This document shows positions 32,766 to 43,133 of a DNA stretch of 64,000 bases, piece by piece; the first letter of the stretch is position 1, and every line of letters starts with the position of its first letter. This stretch comes from a bacterium. GTDB taxonomy: Bacteria > Sysuimicrobiota > Sysuimicrobiia > Sysuimicrobiales > Thermofontiviventaceae. The stretch lies in assembly GCA_030550015.1 (NCBI GenBank), contig JAUQQG010000053.1:25427-89426 (forward strand). Reading direction: 5' to 3'. A model generated the notes under the pieces. That model worked only from the letters and a program-made list of their open reading frames with translations, searched no databases and was not told the DNA's origin. The translations under genes and the position numbers were made by a program.

Positions 32766-33467
32766 GTGACCTTGGAGTTCCAAAGGAAGTTAACGCTAAA
32801 GGAGCTTCCAGAGGAGATTCGACCTCGAGAACGGCTCTTGCGCTCTGGTGCCGAGACGCTTTCTACGACCGAGCTCATGGCAATCCTGTTGCAATCGGGA
32901 ACGCCACAACGTACAGCGCTTGATCTAGCTGAGGAATTGCTCTCCCGCTTTGGCTCTCTCGACCAGCTTGCCAAGGCAAAGGTCGCGGATCTCCTTTCCG
33001 TGAAAGGGGTCGGGCCAGCCAAAGCGGTCCGGGTTGTCGCAGCCCTGGAGCTAGGAAAGCGGTTACTCACCGCGCCACCCACCCCTCGCCCCGCGATCCG
33101 TTCTCCCCATGACGTGGCCCGGCTTCTGATGCCCGAGATGCGCATGTTGGACCGGGAGCACTTCCGGGTGATCCTCCTGGACACCAAGCACCGCGTGCTG
33201 GGTATCGTGAACATCTCCGTCGGGAGCTTGAACGCCACGACGGTCCACCCCAGGGAGGTGTTTAAAGAAGCGATCCGGAAGAGTGCTGCTGCGGTCGTTC
33301 TCGTCCATAACCACCCTTCGGGCCAAGCGGAGCCAAGCCGGGAAGATATGCGGATTACCGAGCAACTCCAAGCTGCGGGGGAGATCGTGGGGATCAAGGT
33401 GGTTGACCACATCATCCTGGGCGATGGACAATTCTATAGTTTCCGGGAGCACGCGCTCCTGGCATGA
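32766..33467 (+). CDS. radC: RadC family JAB/MPN-domain protein
   Basis: The 233-residue protein has an N-terminal helix-hairpin-helix (LLSVKGVGPAKAVRVVAALELGKR) and the JAMM metalloprotease-like site: ILVHNHPSG-type VVLVHNHPSGQAEPSREDM and the upstream Glu in VHPREVFKEAI. Despite the name its role in repair is doubtful, and the true substrate is unknown. It often precedes mreB, as here. It starts with GTG; an alternative start would cut the conserved N-terminus. Confidence 0.93.
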   Translation: MTLEFQRKLTLKELPEEIRPRERLLRSGAETLSTTELMAILLQSGTPQRTALDLAEELLSRFGSLDQLAKAKVADLLSVKGVGPAKAVRVVAALELGKRLLTAPPTPRPAIRSPHDVARLLMPEMRMLDREHFRVILLDTKHRVLGIVNISVGSLNATTVHPREVFKEAIRKSAAAVVLVHNHPSGQAEPSREDMRITEQLQAAGEIVGIKVVDHIILGDGQFYSFREHALLA

Positions 33468-34562
<1,095 letters not shown>

Positions 34563-34609
34563 GGCACAACACCTTTTGAGCAATCCCCAAGGATTCGCTT
34601 GGCGAATTT

Positions 34610-35452
34610 TTGAAAGTGGGCGAGAAGATCGCGGTGGTGAGCGTGGTCAGCCGGCGAATGGTCTTGTTCGCACTCCTGGTCCTATTTGCGTTGGCCGTTT
34701 TGACGGTTCAGGCGCGTTCCGAGGACAGGAGGGAGATTGGGTTCCTGGGTACTCTCGTCGTCGCAGCCATGACGCCCGTCCAGGCTGCGCTGGCTCGTGT
34801 GAGCGAAGCGGTCGCAAGCACATGGAGAGCTCTCTCAGAAATTGGGGAGCTCCGTGTGGAGAACCAGCAGCTCCGCCGCCAGGTTGAAATGCTCTCGGAA
34901 GAGATTCACCGCCTCCGGGAGCAGGCCCGGGAGGCTGAACGACTCGAGAGGATTCTCGGACTCGCCCGGTCCCTTCCTCAGCGGACCATCGCAGCACGGG
35001 TCATTGCCCGCAGCCCTAACGCTTGGTATCACACCATCCTTCTCGACCGGGGGAGTAGGAGCGGGATCTCCGTGAACGACCCGGTTCTCGCCCCTTCCGG
35101 CCTTGTAGGGAGGGTGATGGAGGTCACGCCTGCCAGCGCGCGGGTTCTGCTCATCTCCGATCCACGGAGTGCTGTAGGGGCATTGGTTCAGCGATCGAGG
35201 GATGTTGGGGTAGTCCAGGGCCTTGGAGAAGGCCGGCTGTCTATGCGGTACCTGACCCGCTCTGCAGAGGTTCAGGAAGGAGATCTCGTGGTGACCTCCG
35301 GCCTTGGAGGCATCTTCCCCCGAGGTTTATTCATCGGGACCATCGTTACAGTGACCAAGGACGAGTCAGGACTTTTCCAGGAAGCAGAAGTTCGGCCAGG
35401 GGCAGACCTGGATCGGCTTGAAGAGGTCCTCGTCGTCCTGCAGGGGAGATAA
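34610..35452 (+). CDS. mreC: MreC, rod-shape determining protein
   Basis: The 280-residue protein has one N-terminal membrane helix (RMVLFALLVLFALAVLTVQA), a coiled coil (about 80-120) and the extracellular beta domain ARVIARSPNAWYHTILLDRG, SGLVGRVMEVTPASARVLLI and TSGLGGIFPRGLFIG. MreC links MreB to PBP2. It starts at TTG 34610. The 3' end abuts mreD with a 1-base gap. Confidence 0.94.
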   Translation: MKVGEKIAVVSVVSRRMVLFALLVLFALAVLTVQARSEDRREIGFLGTLVVAAMTPVQAALARVSEAVASTWRALSEIGELRVENQQLRRQVEMLSEEIHRLREQAREAERLERILGLARSLPQRTIAARVIARSPNAWYHTILLDRGSRSGISVNDPVLAPSGLVGRVMEVTPASARVLLISDPRSAVGALVQRSRDVGVVQGLGEGRLSMRYLTRSAEVQEGDLVVTSGLGGIFPRGLFIGTIVTVTKDESGLFQEAEVRPGADLDRLEEVLVVLQGR

Positions 35453-35453
35453 A

Positions 35454-35984
35454 GTGCGGGTCACGCTCATCCTCTTGGTCATTCTTGTCACGACCATCGT
35501 CCAGACGACATGGCTCGTGCATATCGCGATCATGGGTGTCGTCCTGGATCCAGTCCTGCCTCTTGTCATGGCCATTGGCTTGCTGAGGGGTCCAGAGGAG
35601 GGAGCTCTCTTCGGGTTGGCCGGCGGCCTCGCGCAGGATTTGTTCGGTGGAACAAGCCTCGGCCTTATGGGTATGGCGAAACTTTCCCTCGGATACCTCT
35701 CGGGGTTCCTCAGGGCAGGCCTCTACCTCGAGTCCCCCTTGCCGGTTCTCGTGGTCACGGGGTTAGGCACCTTCCTTCACGAGGCGATTTGGACCAGCCT
35801 CGCAGCCCTCACCGGCCAATTCCAGGTTCTCTTCCTCCAGTGGATTGAAAAAGCGCTCCTACAGGCCCTCTATAACGCCCCGTTTGGTCCGCTCTTCCTC
35901 GCCCTCCTCCGGGGGATTGAAGAGAGGTTTTCAGGGAGCCGCCAGTCGTTCCGAGGGAGATCACGGAGGGAGGGGGGAAGATGA
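35454..35984 (+). CDS. mreD: MreD, rod-shape membrane protein
   Basis: The 176-residue membrane protein has about five helices, with PVLPLVMAIGLLRGPEEGALFGLAGGLAQDL typical of MreD. It works with MreC and PBP2 in the elongasome. I start it at GTG 35454 immediately after mreC. The cytoplasmic C-terminus is basic and Ser/Arg-rich. It overlaps the PBP2 gene by 4 bp. Confidence 0.9.
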   Translation: MRVTLILLVILVTTIVQTTWLVHIAIMGVVLDPVLPLVMAIGLLRGPEEGALFGLAGGLAQDLFGGTSLGLMGMAKLSLGYLSGFLRAGLYLESPLPVLVVTGLGTFLHEAIWTSLAALTGQFQVLFLQWIEKALLQALYNAPFGPLFLALLRGIEERFSGSRQSFRGRSRREGGR

Positions 35985-37843
35985 GTATAGACCCCCAGAG
36001 GCGCCTGACCATTTTGCGGATGGCGATTCTCCTCCTCTTCCTTGTCCTGGTGGGACGTCTCTGGCAGCTCCAGGTACTGCGCGGGGAGGAGTTCCTTCGC
36101 CTCTCCGAGGAGAATAGGATTAGGAGCTATCCCGTGACCGCTCCACGCGGGCTGATCTATGATCGCCAAGGCAAGCCTCTCCTCTCCAACCGTCCCTCCT
36201 TCACCGTTTCGGTTCTCCCCATGGAGGTCCAGAGCTCTCAGGAGTTTGCTCTCCTAGGGCGGCTCCTCGGTATGGATCCTTCCGAAATCGCTGGGAAGGT
36301 TCAGGCAGCAATCCGTTACCGTCCCTTCGAACCAGTACGCATTGCCCGTGATGTTAGCCTCGAAGTGGTCACGAAGATTGAGGAGCGCCGCCTGGAGCTC
36401 CCTGGCATCCTTATCCAGGCAGAACCTGTGCGTCACTACCTCTATGGAAAGCTTGCTGCTCATGTTCTTGGATACCTCGGGGAGATCAGCGAGGAGGAGT
36501 TGAAGGTGAGGAAGGGGCAGGGGTACTCCATGGGCGACCTCATTGGGAAGACGGGGATCGAGCGGATGTACGACCGCCTGCTCCGGGGCACCAACGGTCG
36601 CCTCCAGGTGGAGGTAGACGCCATGGGGCGGCCTCTTCGGGTCCTGGGATCGACGCCCCCCACCCCGGGGAACTCCCTTGTCTTATCCCTGGATGTAAAC
36701 TTGCAACGAGCCGCCGAGGAAGCACTCGGGGACCGCAAGGGTGCGATCGTCGCCATGGACCCGAAGAGTGGAGAGATCCTGGCGCTAGTGAGCCATCCGG
36801 CGTTCGATCCCAATCTTTTTGCTGTAGGCATCTCCGCCCAGGAGTGGAAACGGATCATGACGGATCCGGGTCTTCCCCTGCTGAACCGCGCCGTAGACAT
36901 GACGTACGAGCCTGGCTCCGTGTTCAAGATTGTCACAGCCCTGGCGGCCGTGGACGCAGGTGTGGCGACAGAGAGGACGACCATCAACTGCCCAGGATTC
37001 CTGCGTTTGGGAAAGTGGGTGTTCAAGGACTGGAAGGCTCATGGCCGCGTCAATTTCATCGAGGGTGTGGCCCAGTCCTGTAATGTGATGTTTTGGATTC
37101 TGGGACGGCAGGTCGGCCCAGAGCGCCTCGCCGAATACGCGAGGCGCCTTGGGATGGGCCGGCCCACGGGCATAGACCTTCCCAGCGAAGCCAAGGGTCT
37201 GATCCCGGACCCTGCCTGGAAGGAGCAAGAGAAGGGGGAGCTCTGGTATCCTGGCGAGACCCTGAACATGGCCATTGGACAGGGGTACGTCCAGGTAAGC
37301 CCCCTGCAGGTCGCCCGGGCCATCAGCGCCATCGCAAATGGAGGGTTCCTCCCAAGACCCCATCTCCTGCGGAGCGTCCTCGCACCGGATGGGAGTGTGT
37401 TAGAGCGTGTTCCCCACGGGCCTTTTGAGTCCGTCCCCGTCCGGCCGCGATCCCTGCAGGTCCTCCGGGAGGGGATGATCGCCGTCGTGACGAGGGGGAC
37501 GGGACGCTCTGCTGCAGTATCCGGCCTCTCCATCGCTGGGAAGACAGGAAGTGCCGAGAACCCGCTTGGAGAACCCCATGCTTGGTTCGGGGGGTTTGCG
37601 CCTGCTGAGGATCCCCAGCTGGTTGTGGTCGTGCTGGTGGAGTTCGGCAGGAGGGGAGGGGTGGCGGCAGCACCTATTGCCCGGCAGATCTTTGCCGCAT
37701 ATTTTTCAGAGGTGGGACGCCGGCCAGGGGCGTCCTACGCTGGAGGATCCCCTCCAGGGATCGCTGGAGAAGCTCCAAAGAATGCTCGCGAGAAAAATTG
37801 GGTGGGTAGTGAAATACTCCTGCAAGGACGCCGCGAGCGATGA
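35981..37843 (+). CDS. mrdA: PBP2, elongasome transpeptidase
   Basis: This class B penicillin-binding protein cross-links lateral wall peptidoglycan with RodA. The 620-residue protein has a membrane anchor (about 12-30), the PRGLIYDRQGKPLLSNRPSF dimerisation region and the transpeptidase motifs SVFK (S313, K316), SCN in AQSCNVMFWILGR and KTGSAEN. The 45 residues after the transpeptidase domain are a Gly/Pro-rich tail. The start ATG overlaps mreD and the stop overlaps rodA. Confidence 0.95.
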   Translation: MSIDPQRRLTILRMAILLLFLVLVGRLWQLQVLRGEEFLRLSEENRIRSYPVTAPRGLIYDRQGKPLLSNRPSFTVSVLPMEVQSSQEFALLGRLLGMDPSEIAGKVQAAIRYRPFEPVRIARDVSLEVVTKIEERRLELPGILIQAEPVRHYLYGKLAAHVLGYLGEISEEELKVRKGQGYSMGDLIGKTGIERMYDRLLRGTNGRLQVEVDAMGRPLRVLGSTPPTPGNSLVLSLDVNLQRAAEEALGDRKGAIVAMDPKSGEILALVSHPAFDPNLFAVGISAQEWKRIMTDPGLPLLNRAVDMTYEPGSVFKIVTALAAVDAGVATERTTINCPGFLRLGKWVFKDWKAHGRVNFIEGVAQSCNVMFWILGRQVGPERLAEYARRLGMGRPTGIDLPSEAKGLIPDPAWKEQEKGELWYPGETLNMAIGQGYVQVSPLQVARAISAIANGGFLPRPHLLRSVLAPDGSVLERVPHGPFESVPVRPRSLQVLREGMIAVVTRGTGRSAAVSGLSIAGKTGSAENPLGEPHAWFGGFAPAEDPQLVVVVLVEFGRRGGVAAAPIARQIFAAYFSEVGRRPGASYAGGSPPGIAGEAPKNAREKNWVGSEILLQGRRER

Positions 37844-38958
37844 GCATGGTCATGGCGGTGATGCGCAAGCTCTTGAAGAACCTGGACTGGGTGCTCCTGT
37901 TGGCCACGGTCATCCTAGTGATTGTGGGGATCTTGTTGGTCTATAGCGCCACGCACATGAAGGGTGATGATCCCTGGGCATTTGTCAAGGCTCGCCTCTT
38001 CCATCTCACTCTCGGCGTCCTCGCCATGGCCTTCATCATCCTCATCGACTACCACGCTCTCGCCCGGCAGTGGGTGCTTCTGTACGTGGGAAATCTCCTC
38101 GCCCTCCTCATTGTGCTGGTCATCGGCCGGGAGACTCAGGGAGCGCAGCGATGGATCTCTCTGGGGTTTTTAGGGACCATCCAACCCTCTGAGTTCGCCA
38201 AGGTTTCCCTGATTGTGACGCTCGCTACCCATCTCTCGGCACGGCGCGGACCTTACCGGCGCCTCCGGGAACTCGTCCCCTTCCTCCTCCACGCAGGAGT
38301 TCCCATGATCTTGATCATCCAGCAACCCGATCTTGGGACTGCCCTGGTCTACCTGGCGATCCTGTTCGGGATGCTCTACGCTGCCGGCGCCGAGCCTCGC
38401 CCGATCCTTGGCGTTGCCGGAGTTGGCCTGGCTTTGAGCCCCGTCCTCTGGCACTTCCTGAAAGATTACCAGCGCGCGCGCCTTCTTGCATTCCTGGATC
38501 CCTTGAAGGATCCCCTCGGGGCTGGATACGCCATCATCCAATCGAAGATTGCCATTGGATCAGGTCAGATCTTCGGGAAGGGATACCTCCACGGGACACA
38601 GACCATGCTCCAGTTCGTCCCCGAGCATCACACGGATTTCATCTTTACCGTAGTCGGGGAGGAGCTCGGATTCGTAGGGGCCGTGGTGGTCCTCTTCGTA
38701 TTCCTGGTTTGGCTGTGGCGGGGCCTGGCAATCTCGATGGAAGCGCGGGATACCCTGGGGATGCTCATTGCCGTAGGGGTAACTTCCATGATGGCCTTTC
38801 ACGTGTTCGTGAACGTTGGGATGACGATTGGCCTGATGCCCATCACAGGGATCCCCCTGCCGTTCCTGAGCCATGGCGGGAGTGCTCTCGTCACCGCCCT
38901 GACCGCGACAGGCCTCTTGCTCAACGTATGGATGCGTCGAAAGAAGATTTGGTTCTGA
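37840..38958 (+). CDS. rodA: RodA, SEDS peptidoglycan polymerase
   Basis: RodA polymerises lipid II during elongation in partnership with PBP2. The 372-residue protein has about ten helices and the SEDS hallmarks LGTIQPSEFAKVSLI, IIQQPDLGTALVYLAI, QFVPEHHTDFIFTVVGEELGF, and NVGMTIGLMPITGIPLPFLS. It begins at an ATGA overlap with the PBP2 gene. A hairpin just after the stop may end the shape operon. Confidence 0.96.
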   Translation: MSMVMAVMRKLLKNLDWVLLLATVILVIVGILLVYSATHMKGDDPWAFVKARLFHLTLGVLAMAFIILIDYHALARQWVLLYVGNLLALLIVLVIGRETQGAQRWISLGFLGTIQPSEFAKVSLIVTLATHLSARRGPYRRLRELVPFLLHAGVPMILIIQQPDLGTALVYLAILFGMLYAAGAEPRPILGVAGVGLALSPVLWHFLKDYQRARLLAFLDPLKDPLGAGYAIIQSKIAIGSGQIFGKGYLHGTQTMLQFVPEHHTDFIFTVVGEELGFVGAVVVLFVFLVWLWRGLAISMEARDTLGMLIAVGVTSMMAFHVFVNVGMTIGLMPITGIPLPFLSHGGSALVTALTATGLLLNVWMRRKKIWF

Positions 38959-38959
38959 T

Positions 38960-38986
38960 GAACCCCCTGATTGTCAAAGGGGGTTC
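38960..38986. terminator. Hairpin after rodA
   Basis: GAACCCCC (38960-38967) pairs perfectly with GGGGGTTC (38979-38986) across an 11-base loop. It lies immediately after the rodA stop. The T-run is missing, so termination may be partial. Confidence 0.55.
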
Positions 38987-39055
38987 CTGGCAAAGATCAA
39001 GACAACTGCCAAGGGTGTAAGATCTGGATTCCAGCGTCTTGGGGTGTGAGGAGAG

Positions 39056-40702
39056 ATGGGATACGAGCTGATTGCCAACGTGGAACCGTGGGAGACACGT
39101 GTGGCCCTCCTTGAGGATGGTGTCCTTACCGAGGTGTTCATCGAGCGGGGTGAGCCGCTTGCTGGGAACATCTACAAGGGAAGGGTCGCCAACGTTCTCC
39201 CGGGGATGGAGGCTGCGTTTGTGGACATCGGTCTGGAGCGGAATGCATTCCTCCACGTCACGGACATCCGCAGCGAGCGGCTCGCTGGGGAGGAACTGGA
39301 GGAAGTCCTCGGTCGTCCGCCGATTCACGAACGGCTCCGGGTCGGCCAGGAGATCCTCGTCCAGGTGACCAAGGAGCCCATGGGAACGAAGGGAGCCAGG
39401 GTGACGACTTACCTCGCCCTCCCCGCTCATTACCTTGTCCTGATGCCCACAGTGGACTACGTCGGGGTCTCCCGCCGTATTGAGAACGAGGCCGAGCGAA
39501 AGCGCCTGAGGCAGCTCGCCGAGCGCATCAAACCTCCGAAGATGGGCCTGATTGTGCGCACCGCTAGTGAAGGTGTGGGGGAGAGAGAGCTACGGGACGA
39601 TCTGCGTTATCTCCTCCAGTTATGGAACCGGGTAATGGAGCGGGCGCAGGCCGTAAAGGCTCCGGCGTTGATCTACCAGGACCTCCGGCTCATCCGGCGA
39701 GTGGTCCGAGATCTGTTCACGGAGCAGATCGACCGATTCGTCATCGACTCGCCCGAGGAGTACGAACGGCTCTTGGATTTCCTCTCCTCCATCGCACCCC
39801 ACCTGAAGCCGAGGGTGCAGCTCTACCAGGAGAAGGAACCAATCTTCCATCGGTTTGGCATCGAGCAGGAGCTGGAACGAGCGTTGCGCCGTAAGGTCTG
39901 GTTGAAATCCGGTGGGTACATTGTCATTGACCGCACTGAAGCCCTCACCGTCATCGATGTGAACACGGGGAAATATGTGGGGAAGACCGACCTAGCCAGC
40001 ACGATCCTCCAGACCAATCTGGAGGCCGTGGGGGAGATCGTCCGGCAGATCCGGCTCCGAGACCTTGGTGGGATCATCCTCGTCGACTTCATTGACATGG
40101 AGGATGAGAGGCACCGGAAGAAAGTCTTCCATGCCCTCCAGCAGGCCGTCCGCCGGGACCGCACCAAGACGCACGTCATCGACCTCACTGCGTTGGGTCT
40201 TGTGGAGATCACCCGCAAGCGCGTCTACCAGGACCTGGACGGGATCCTGCGGATGCCCTGTCCCTACTGTGAAGGGAGAGGAAGGGTGTTCTCCCCGGAG
40301 ACGCTCGCCGCCCGGGTGCGCCGGGAGCTTAAGCGATTGGCCTTCCGCTCTCCTGCGAAGATCCTGGTCGCGGAGGTCCACCCACGTGTGGAGGCTCTCC
40401 TCCGAGAGGACCCCTGGATGAGCGAGCTGGAGCGCGCAAGCGGGAAGACCATCCTGATCCGGGGAGAGGAGAGGTTCCACCTGGAGCACGTGCAGATCGT
40501 CGAGGTGGAACATCCTGCAGAACTGGAGGTCGCACGCAGGAGCGGGCGACGCACTGTGTTCGCTTGGACGGAGACCCTACCGGAGACGGAGGAGGAAGAG
40601 GAGGAACTCGTGGGCGTTGTGAGAGAGAGCCGCGATCGCCAGGTGGGATTGCTTGGCCGCTTGTTCCGGCGCCTCCTCGGTGGGATCACCAAGAACCTCT
40701 AA
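39056..40702 (+). CDS. rng: Ribonuclease G/E family endoribonuclease
   Basis: The enzyme cuts single-stranded AU-rich RNA in rRNA maturation and mRNA decay. The 548-residue protein has an S1 domain (GNIYKGRVANVLPGMEAAFVDIG), the RNase H-like and DNase I-like core, catalytic aspartates in VIDVNTGKYVGKTD and GGIILVDFIDM, and the zinc-link CPYCEGRGRV. It is nearer RNase G in length because it lacks the long RNase E scaffold tail. The C-terminus is acidic (ETEEEEEEL) then basic. Confidence 0.94.
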   Translation: MGYELIANVEPWETRVALLEDGVLTEVFIERGEPLAGNIYKGRVANVLPGMEAAFVDIGLERNAFLHVTDIRSERLAGEELEEVLGRPPIHERLRVGQEILVQVTKEPMGTKGARVTTYLALPAHYLVLMPTVDYVGVSRRIENEAERKRLRQLAERIKPPKMGLIVRTASEGVGERELRDDLRYLLQLWNRVMERAQAVKAPALIYQDLRLIRRVVRDLFTEQIDRFVIDSPEEYERLLDFLSSIAPHLKPRVQLYQEKEPIFHRFGIEQELERALRRKVWLKSGGYIVIDRTEALTVIDVNTGKYVGKTDLASTILQTNLEAVGEIVRQIRLRDLGGIILVDFIDMEDERHRKKVFHALQQAVRRDRTKTHVIDLTALGLVEITRKRVYQDLDGILRMPCPYCEGRGRVFSPETLAARVRRELKRLAFRSPAKILVAEVHPRVEALLREDPWMSELERASGKTILIRGEERFHLEHVQIVEVEHPAELEVARRSGRRTVFAWTETLPETEEEEEELVGVVRESRDRQVGLLGRLFRRLLGGITKNL

Positions 40703-40756
40703 ATGGTCAGATCGGGCGTCTATCGCGCAATCTTGTGAAAGGGAGCAGATCCAGCG

Positions 40757-41620
40757 ATGGCGAGGCTTCTGAGATTCCTCAAGAGGGTTTTTCACGGCGC
40801 GGCCCGCGACGACCTCTTTACCCTTGCGGCCTCGATCTCCTATGCCGCCATCCTGTCGATCTTCCCCCTCCTCATCGGCTTGGTCGCCCTGGCCAGCCGG
40901 TTTATGGAGCAGGTCTACGCGCAGCAGGTGGTGATCGAGGCGTTATCCTCCTATCTCCCTCCCGACGTCCTCGACTTGGTCCGAGGGATCCTCGACGCCT
41001 CCATCAGCACCTGGAGGACCGCGGGCGTCCTCTCTCTTGTCGGGTTGTTTTGGTCAGCGACTGCTGTGGCCGGTGCCCTCCGGCACGGACTAAACCGAGT
41101 CCTGAGGGCCCCTGGCGTGCGGCCATTCTGGCACAGGAAGGTTGTGGAACTCATGCTCGTGATCCTAGGGGGTATCCTGATCAACCTCTCCTTCATCACG
41201 AGCGGCGTCTTGGCAGTGCTTGGGAGGGTAGGTGCGCTCGCAACGGCAATGGAAATGGTGCGGAGGACCCCTCTCTTCAACATGGGGGCAGCGATCGCTC
41301 CCTGGGTCTTCTCGGGCATGGCGTTCCTGGTGGTCTACCGTTTCCTCCCGAACGTTCGTCTCCGTTGGTCTACCCTGTGGATTGGGAGTGTCATGAGTTT
41401 GCTGTTATTTGAGGTGACCAAGCGCGCGTTCCTGTGGTACCTCCAGACTCTCGCCAAATACCCCCTCGTATATGGTCCTCTTGCTGGGGTGGTGGTGTTC
41501 ATGATCTGGGTTTACCTTGCCGCCCTGGTGGTTCTCTTTGGAGCAGAAGTGATGGTGCAGCTGGAAGAAAGCTGGGATCCTTCCTCAGGCCCGTCTTTTG
41601 ACCTTGGCCGCCGCGCGTAG
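40757..41620 (+). CDS. YihY/BrkB family membrane protein
   Basis: The 287-residue protein has about six helices and the family pattern DDLFTLAASISYAAILSIFPLLIGL, GLFWSATAVAGALRHGLNRV and VYGPLAGVVVFMIWVYLAALVVLFGAEV. The earlier label ribonuclease BN is an error for this family; a transport role is likelier but unproven. ATG 40757 follows a GGGAGC site. The next gene has its own promoter overlapping the 3' end. Confidence 0.9.
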   Translation: MARLLRFLKRVFHGAARDDLFTLAASISYAAILSIFPLLIGLVALASRFMEQVYAQQVVIEALSSYLPPDVLDLVRGILDASISTWRTAGVLSLVGLFWSATAVAGALRHGLNRVLRAPGVRPFWHRKVVELMLVILGGILINLSFITSGVLAVLGRVGALATAMEMVRRTPLFNMGAAIAPWVFSGMAFLVVYRFLPNVRLRWSTLWIGSVMSLLLFEVTKRAFLWYLQTLAKYPLVYGPLAGVVVFMIWVYLAALVVLFGAEVMVQLEESWDPSSGPSFDLGRRA

Positions 41621-41626
41621 TATAAT
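41598..41626 (+). promoter_or_regulatory. Near-consensus sigma-70 promoter for rpsU
   Basis: TTGACC (41598-41603), a 17-bp spacer and a perfect TATAAT (41621-41626) precede rpsU by about 50 bp. The -35 lies inside the YihY gene. This is a strong promoter, as expected for a ribosomal protein. Confidence 0.8.
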
Positions 41627-41678
41627 GCTACCATCACGGTGGCAGTAGGATTCCTCGCCGGGAGAGGGGGTGGGGAGG

Positions 41679-41846
41679 GTGCCCGAGGTGCGTGTAGGGA
41701 AGGATGAGTCTCTGGACAGTGCCTTGCGTCGTTTCAAGCGCCAGGTGAAGCTTTCCGGGATCCTGGTGGATGCCCGGCGGCACGAGCACTATGAAAAGCC
41801 GAGCGCAAAGCGCCGCCGGAAACAGAACCGCCGGCGGCGGAAATGA
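41679..41846 (+). CDS. rpsU: Ribosomal protein bS21
   Basis: The 55-residue protein reads [20 protein letters not shown] with [20 protein letters not shown] and ends in an Arg/Lys-rich tail ([12 protein letters not shown]), the classical S21 pattern. It starts at GTG 41679 after GGGGAGG. The rpsU-yqeY neighbourhood is common in Firmicutes and related phyla. The spacer to yqeY (41847-42011) holds two partial copies of the dispersed repeat. Confidence 0.93.
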   Translation: MPEVRVGKDESLDSALRRFKRQVKLSGILVDARRHEHYEKPSAKRRRKQNRRRRK

Positions 41847-42011
41847 GCTCCTCTTGGCCGGGGGAGTGGGGAATCCAGCAAAATTTCTTGAATGGCGTGC
41901 CCAGTAGCCCCAGCAAACCCTTTTGGCAAGATTTGGATGGTGGCCCCGTGGGCGCGGGCCTCCGGCAAATGTCCAAATTTTTGCGAGGGTATTGAGGGTG
42001 GAGGGATCGCG

Positions 42012-42515
42012 GTGTCGCTTGCAGAGAGGTTGCTGGAGGACATGAAGGCGGCGATGAAGGCGAACGACACGCTCCGCGTTTCTGTTATCCGGCTCGCTCG
42101 CGCAGCCATCCGCAACGCGGAGATCGAAAAAGGCCGTCCCCTCTCCGACGCGGAGGTGGTGGAGGTTCTCCATCGCGAGATCCGCAAGCGCAAGGAGGCC
42201 ATTGAGGGGTTCCTCGCCGGCGGCCGCAACGACTTGGCGAGGCGGGAAGAGCTGGAGATGGCCATCCTCATGGAATACCTTCCTCCTCCCATAGACGAGG
42301 CAGAGCTGCGCGGTCTCATCGCCAGCGCGATTGCTGCGGTGCAGGCGACAAGCGAGCGGGATTTGGGGAGGGTCATGGGGAAAGTCATGCCCCAGGTCAG
42401 GGGGCGCGCGGACGGGAAGGTCGTGGAGCGCCTTGTGCGCGAGATGCTTTCATCGAGTCGTGCGGAACGACCTGAGGGGCTGGATCAAGGGGGAGACCAC
42501 TTTGAAAGCCGGTGA
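42012..42515 (+). CDS. YqeY family GatB/YqeY-domain protein
   Basis: The 167-residue protein matches YqeY: LAERLLEDMKAAMKANDTLRVSVIRLARAAIRNAEIEKG, then EVLHREIRKRKEAIEGFLAGGRNDLARREELEMAI and DLGRVMGKVMPQVRGRADGKVV. The fold is that of the GatB tail that contacts tRNA, but its cellular role is unclear. I start it at GTG 42012, behind GGAGGGATCGC. The 3' end overlaps the NUDIX gene by 14 bp. Confidence 0.92.
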   Translation: MSLAERLLEDMKAAMKANDTLRVSVIRLARAAIRNAEIEKGRPLSDAEVVEVLHREIRKRKEAIEGFLAGGRNDLARREELEMAILMEYLPPPIDEAELRGLIASAIAAVQATSERDLGRVMGKVMPQVRGRADGKVVERLVREMLSSSRAERPEGLDQGGDHFESR

Positions 42516-43020
42516 GACCCCGAAGGCTTCCCAGAAGACACGGAAGCCTATCAAGCACGTCCAAAGCGCCGGGGGAGTGGTTTTCCGGGTAGAGTCCGGT
42601 ACCTACCAGGTTCTCCTGTTGATGCATGAAAACGGGAAATGGATGTTGCCAAAGGGTGTCATCGAGGCAGGTGAGACCCCAGAGGAGGTCGCCCTGCGCG
42701 AGGTACGCGAGGAAGCAGGGGTCTCTCATGTGCGGATTGTGGCGGATCTCGGCGAGGAGAGGTACTTCTTTTACTGGCGCCAGGATCGGACCTATTACGA
42801 CAAGACCGTCCACTATTACCTCATGGAATTCCTGGGCGGAGAGGAACCTGCGCCGCAGAAGGAGGAAGGATTTGTCGGTTACGCCTGGGTACCGCTCGAA
42901 GAGGCCCTGGTGCGCATCAAGTACCGGGAAACACGGGAGGTCATCCGGCGTGCCCAGGAGGTCTTAGGGAACCTCGTGATTTCAGGAGGGGACACCCAAC
43001 AAAAGTCAAAAGACTTTTGA
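42502..43020 (+). CDS. NUDIX hydrolase
   Basis: The 172-residue protein has a complete Nudix box GVIEAGETPEEVALREVREEAGV, preceded by QSAGGVVFRVESGTYQVLLL. A 25-residue basic tail precedes the domain. The presence of GKWMLPKG and a YDKTVHYYLMEF strand suggests a diadenosine-polyphosphate-like subgroup, but substrates are not predictable. The start is TTG 42502 after AAGGGGGAG. Its last codons and stop lie inside a palindrome of the dispersed element (43000-43019). Confidence 0.88.
   Translation: MKAGETPKASQKTRKPIKHVQSAGGVVFRVESGTYQVLLLMHENGKWMLPKGVIEAGETPEEVALREVREEAGVSHVRIVADLGEERYFFYWRQDRTYYDKTVHYYLMEFLGGEEPAPQKEEGFVGYAWVPLEEALVRIKYRETREVIRRAQEVLGNLVISGGDTQQKSKDF
43000..43019. repeat. Palindrome of the dispersed element at the NUDIX 3' end
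   Basis: CAAAAGTC and GACTTTTG are perfectly complementary with a 4-base loop. The right arm includes the last codons and stop of the NUDIX gene. A second core (CCAGCAAAATCCCATCAAGAG) follows at about 43066-43086 in the spacer before the aminotransferase. Confidence 0.7.
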
Positions 43021-43133
43021 GGGGTACTTAGCCGTGGGGCTGCCAAGAGGGGATGTCAGTGGCTCCAGCAAAATCCCATCAAGAGATCCTTGTTGGACTG
43101 ATTTGAGTATGCTCGGGAAGGTGATCTGCCTAT

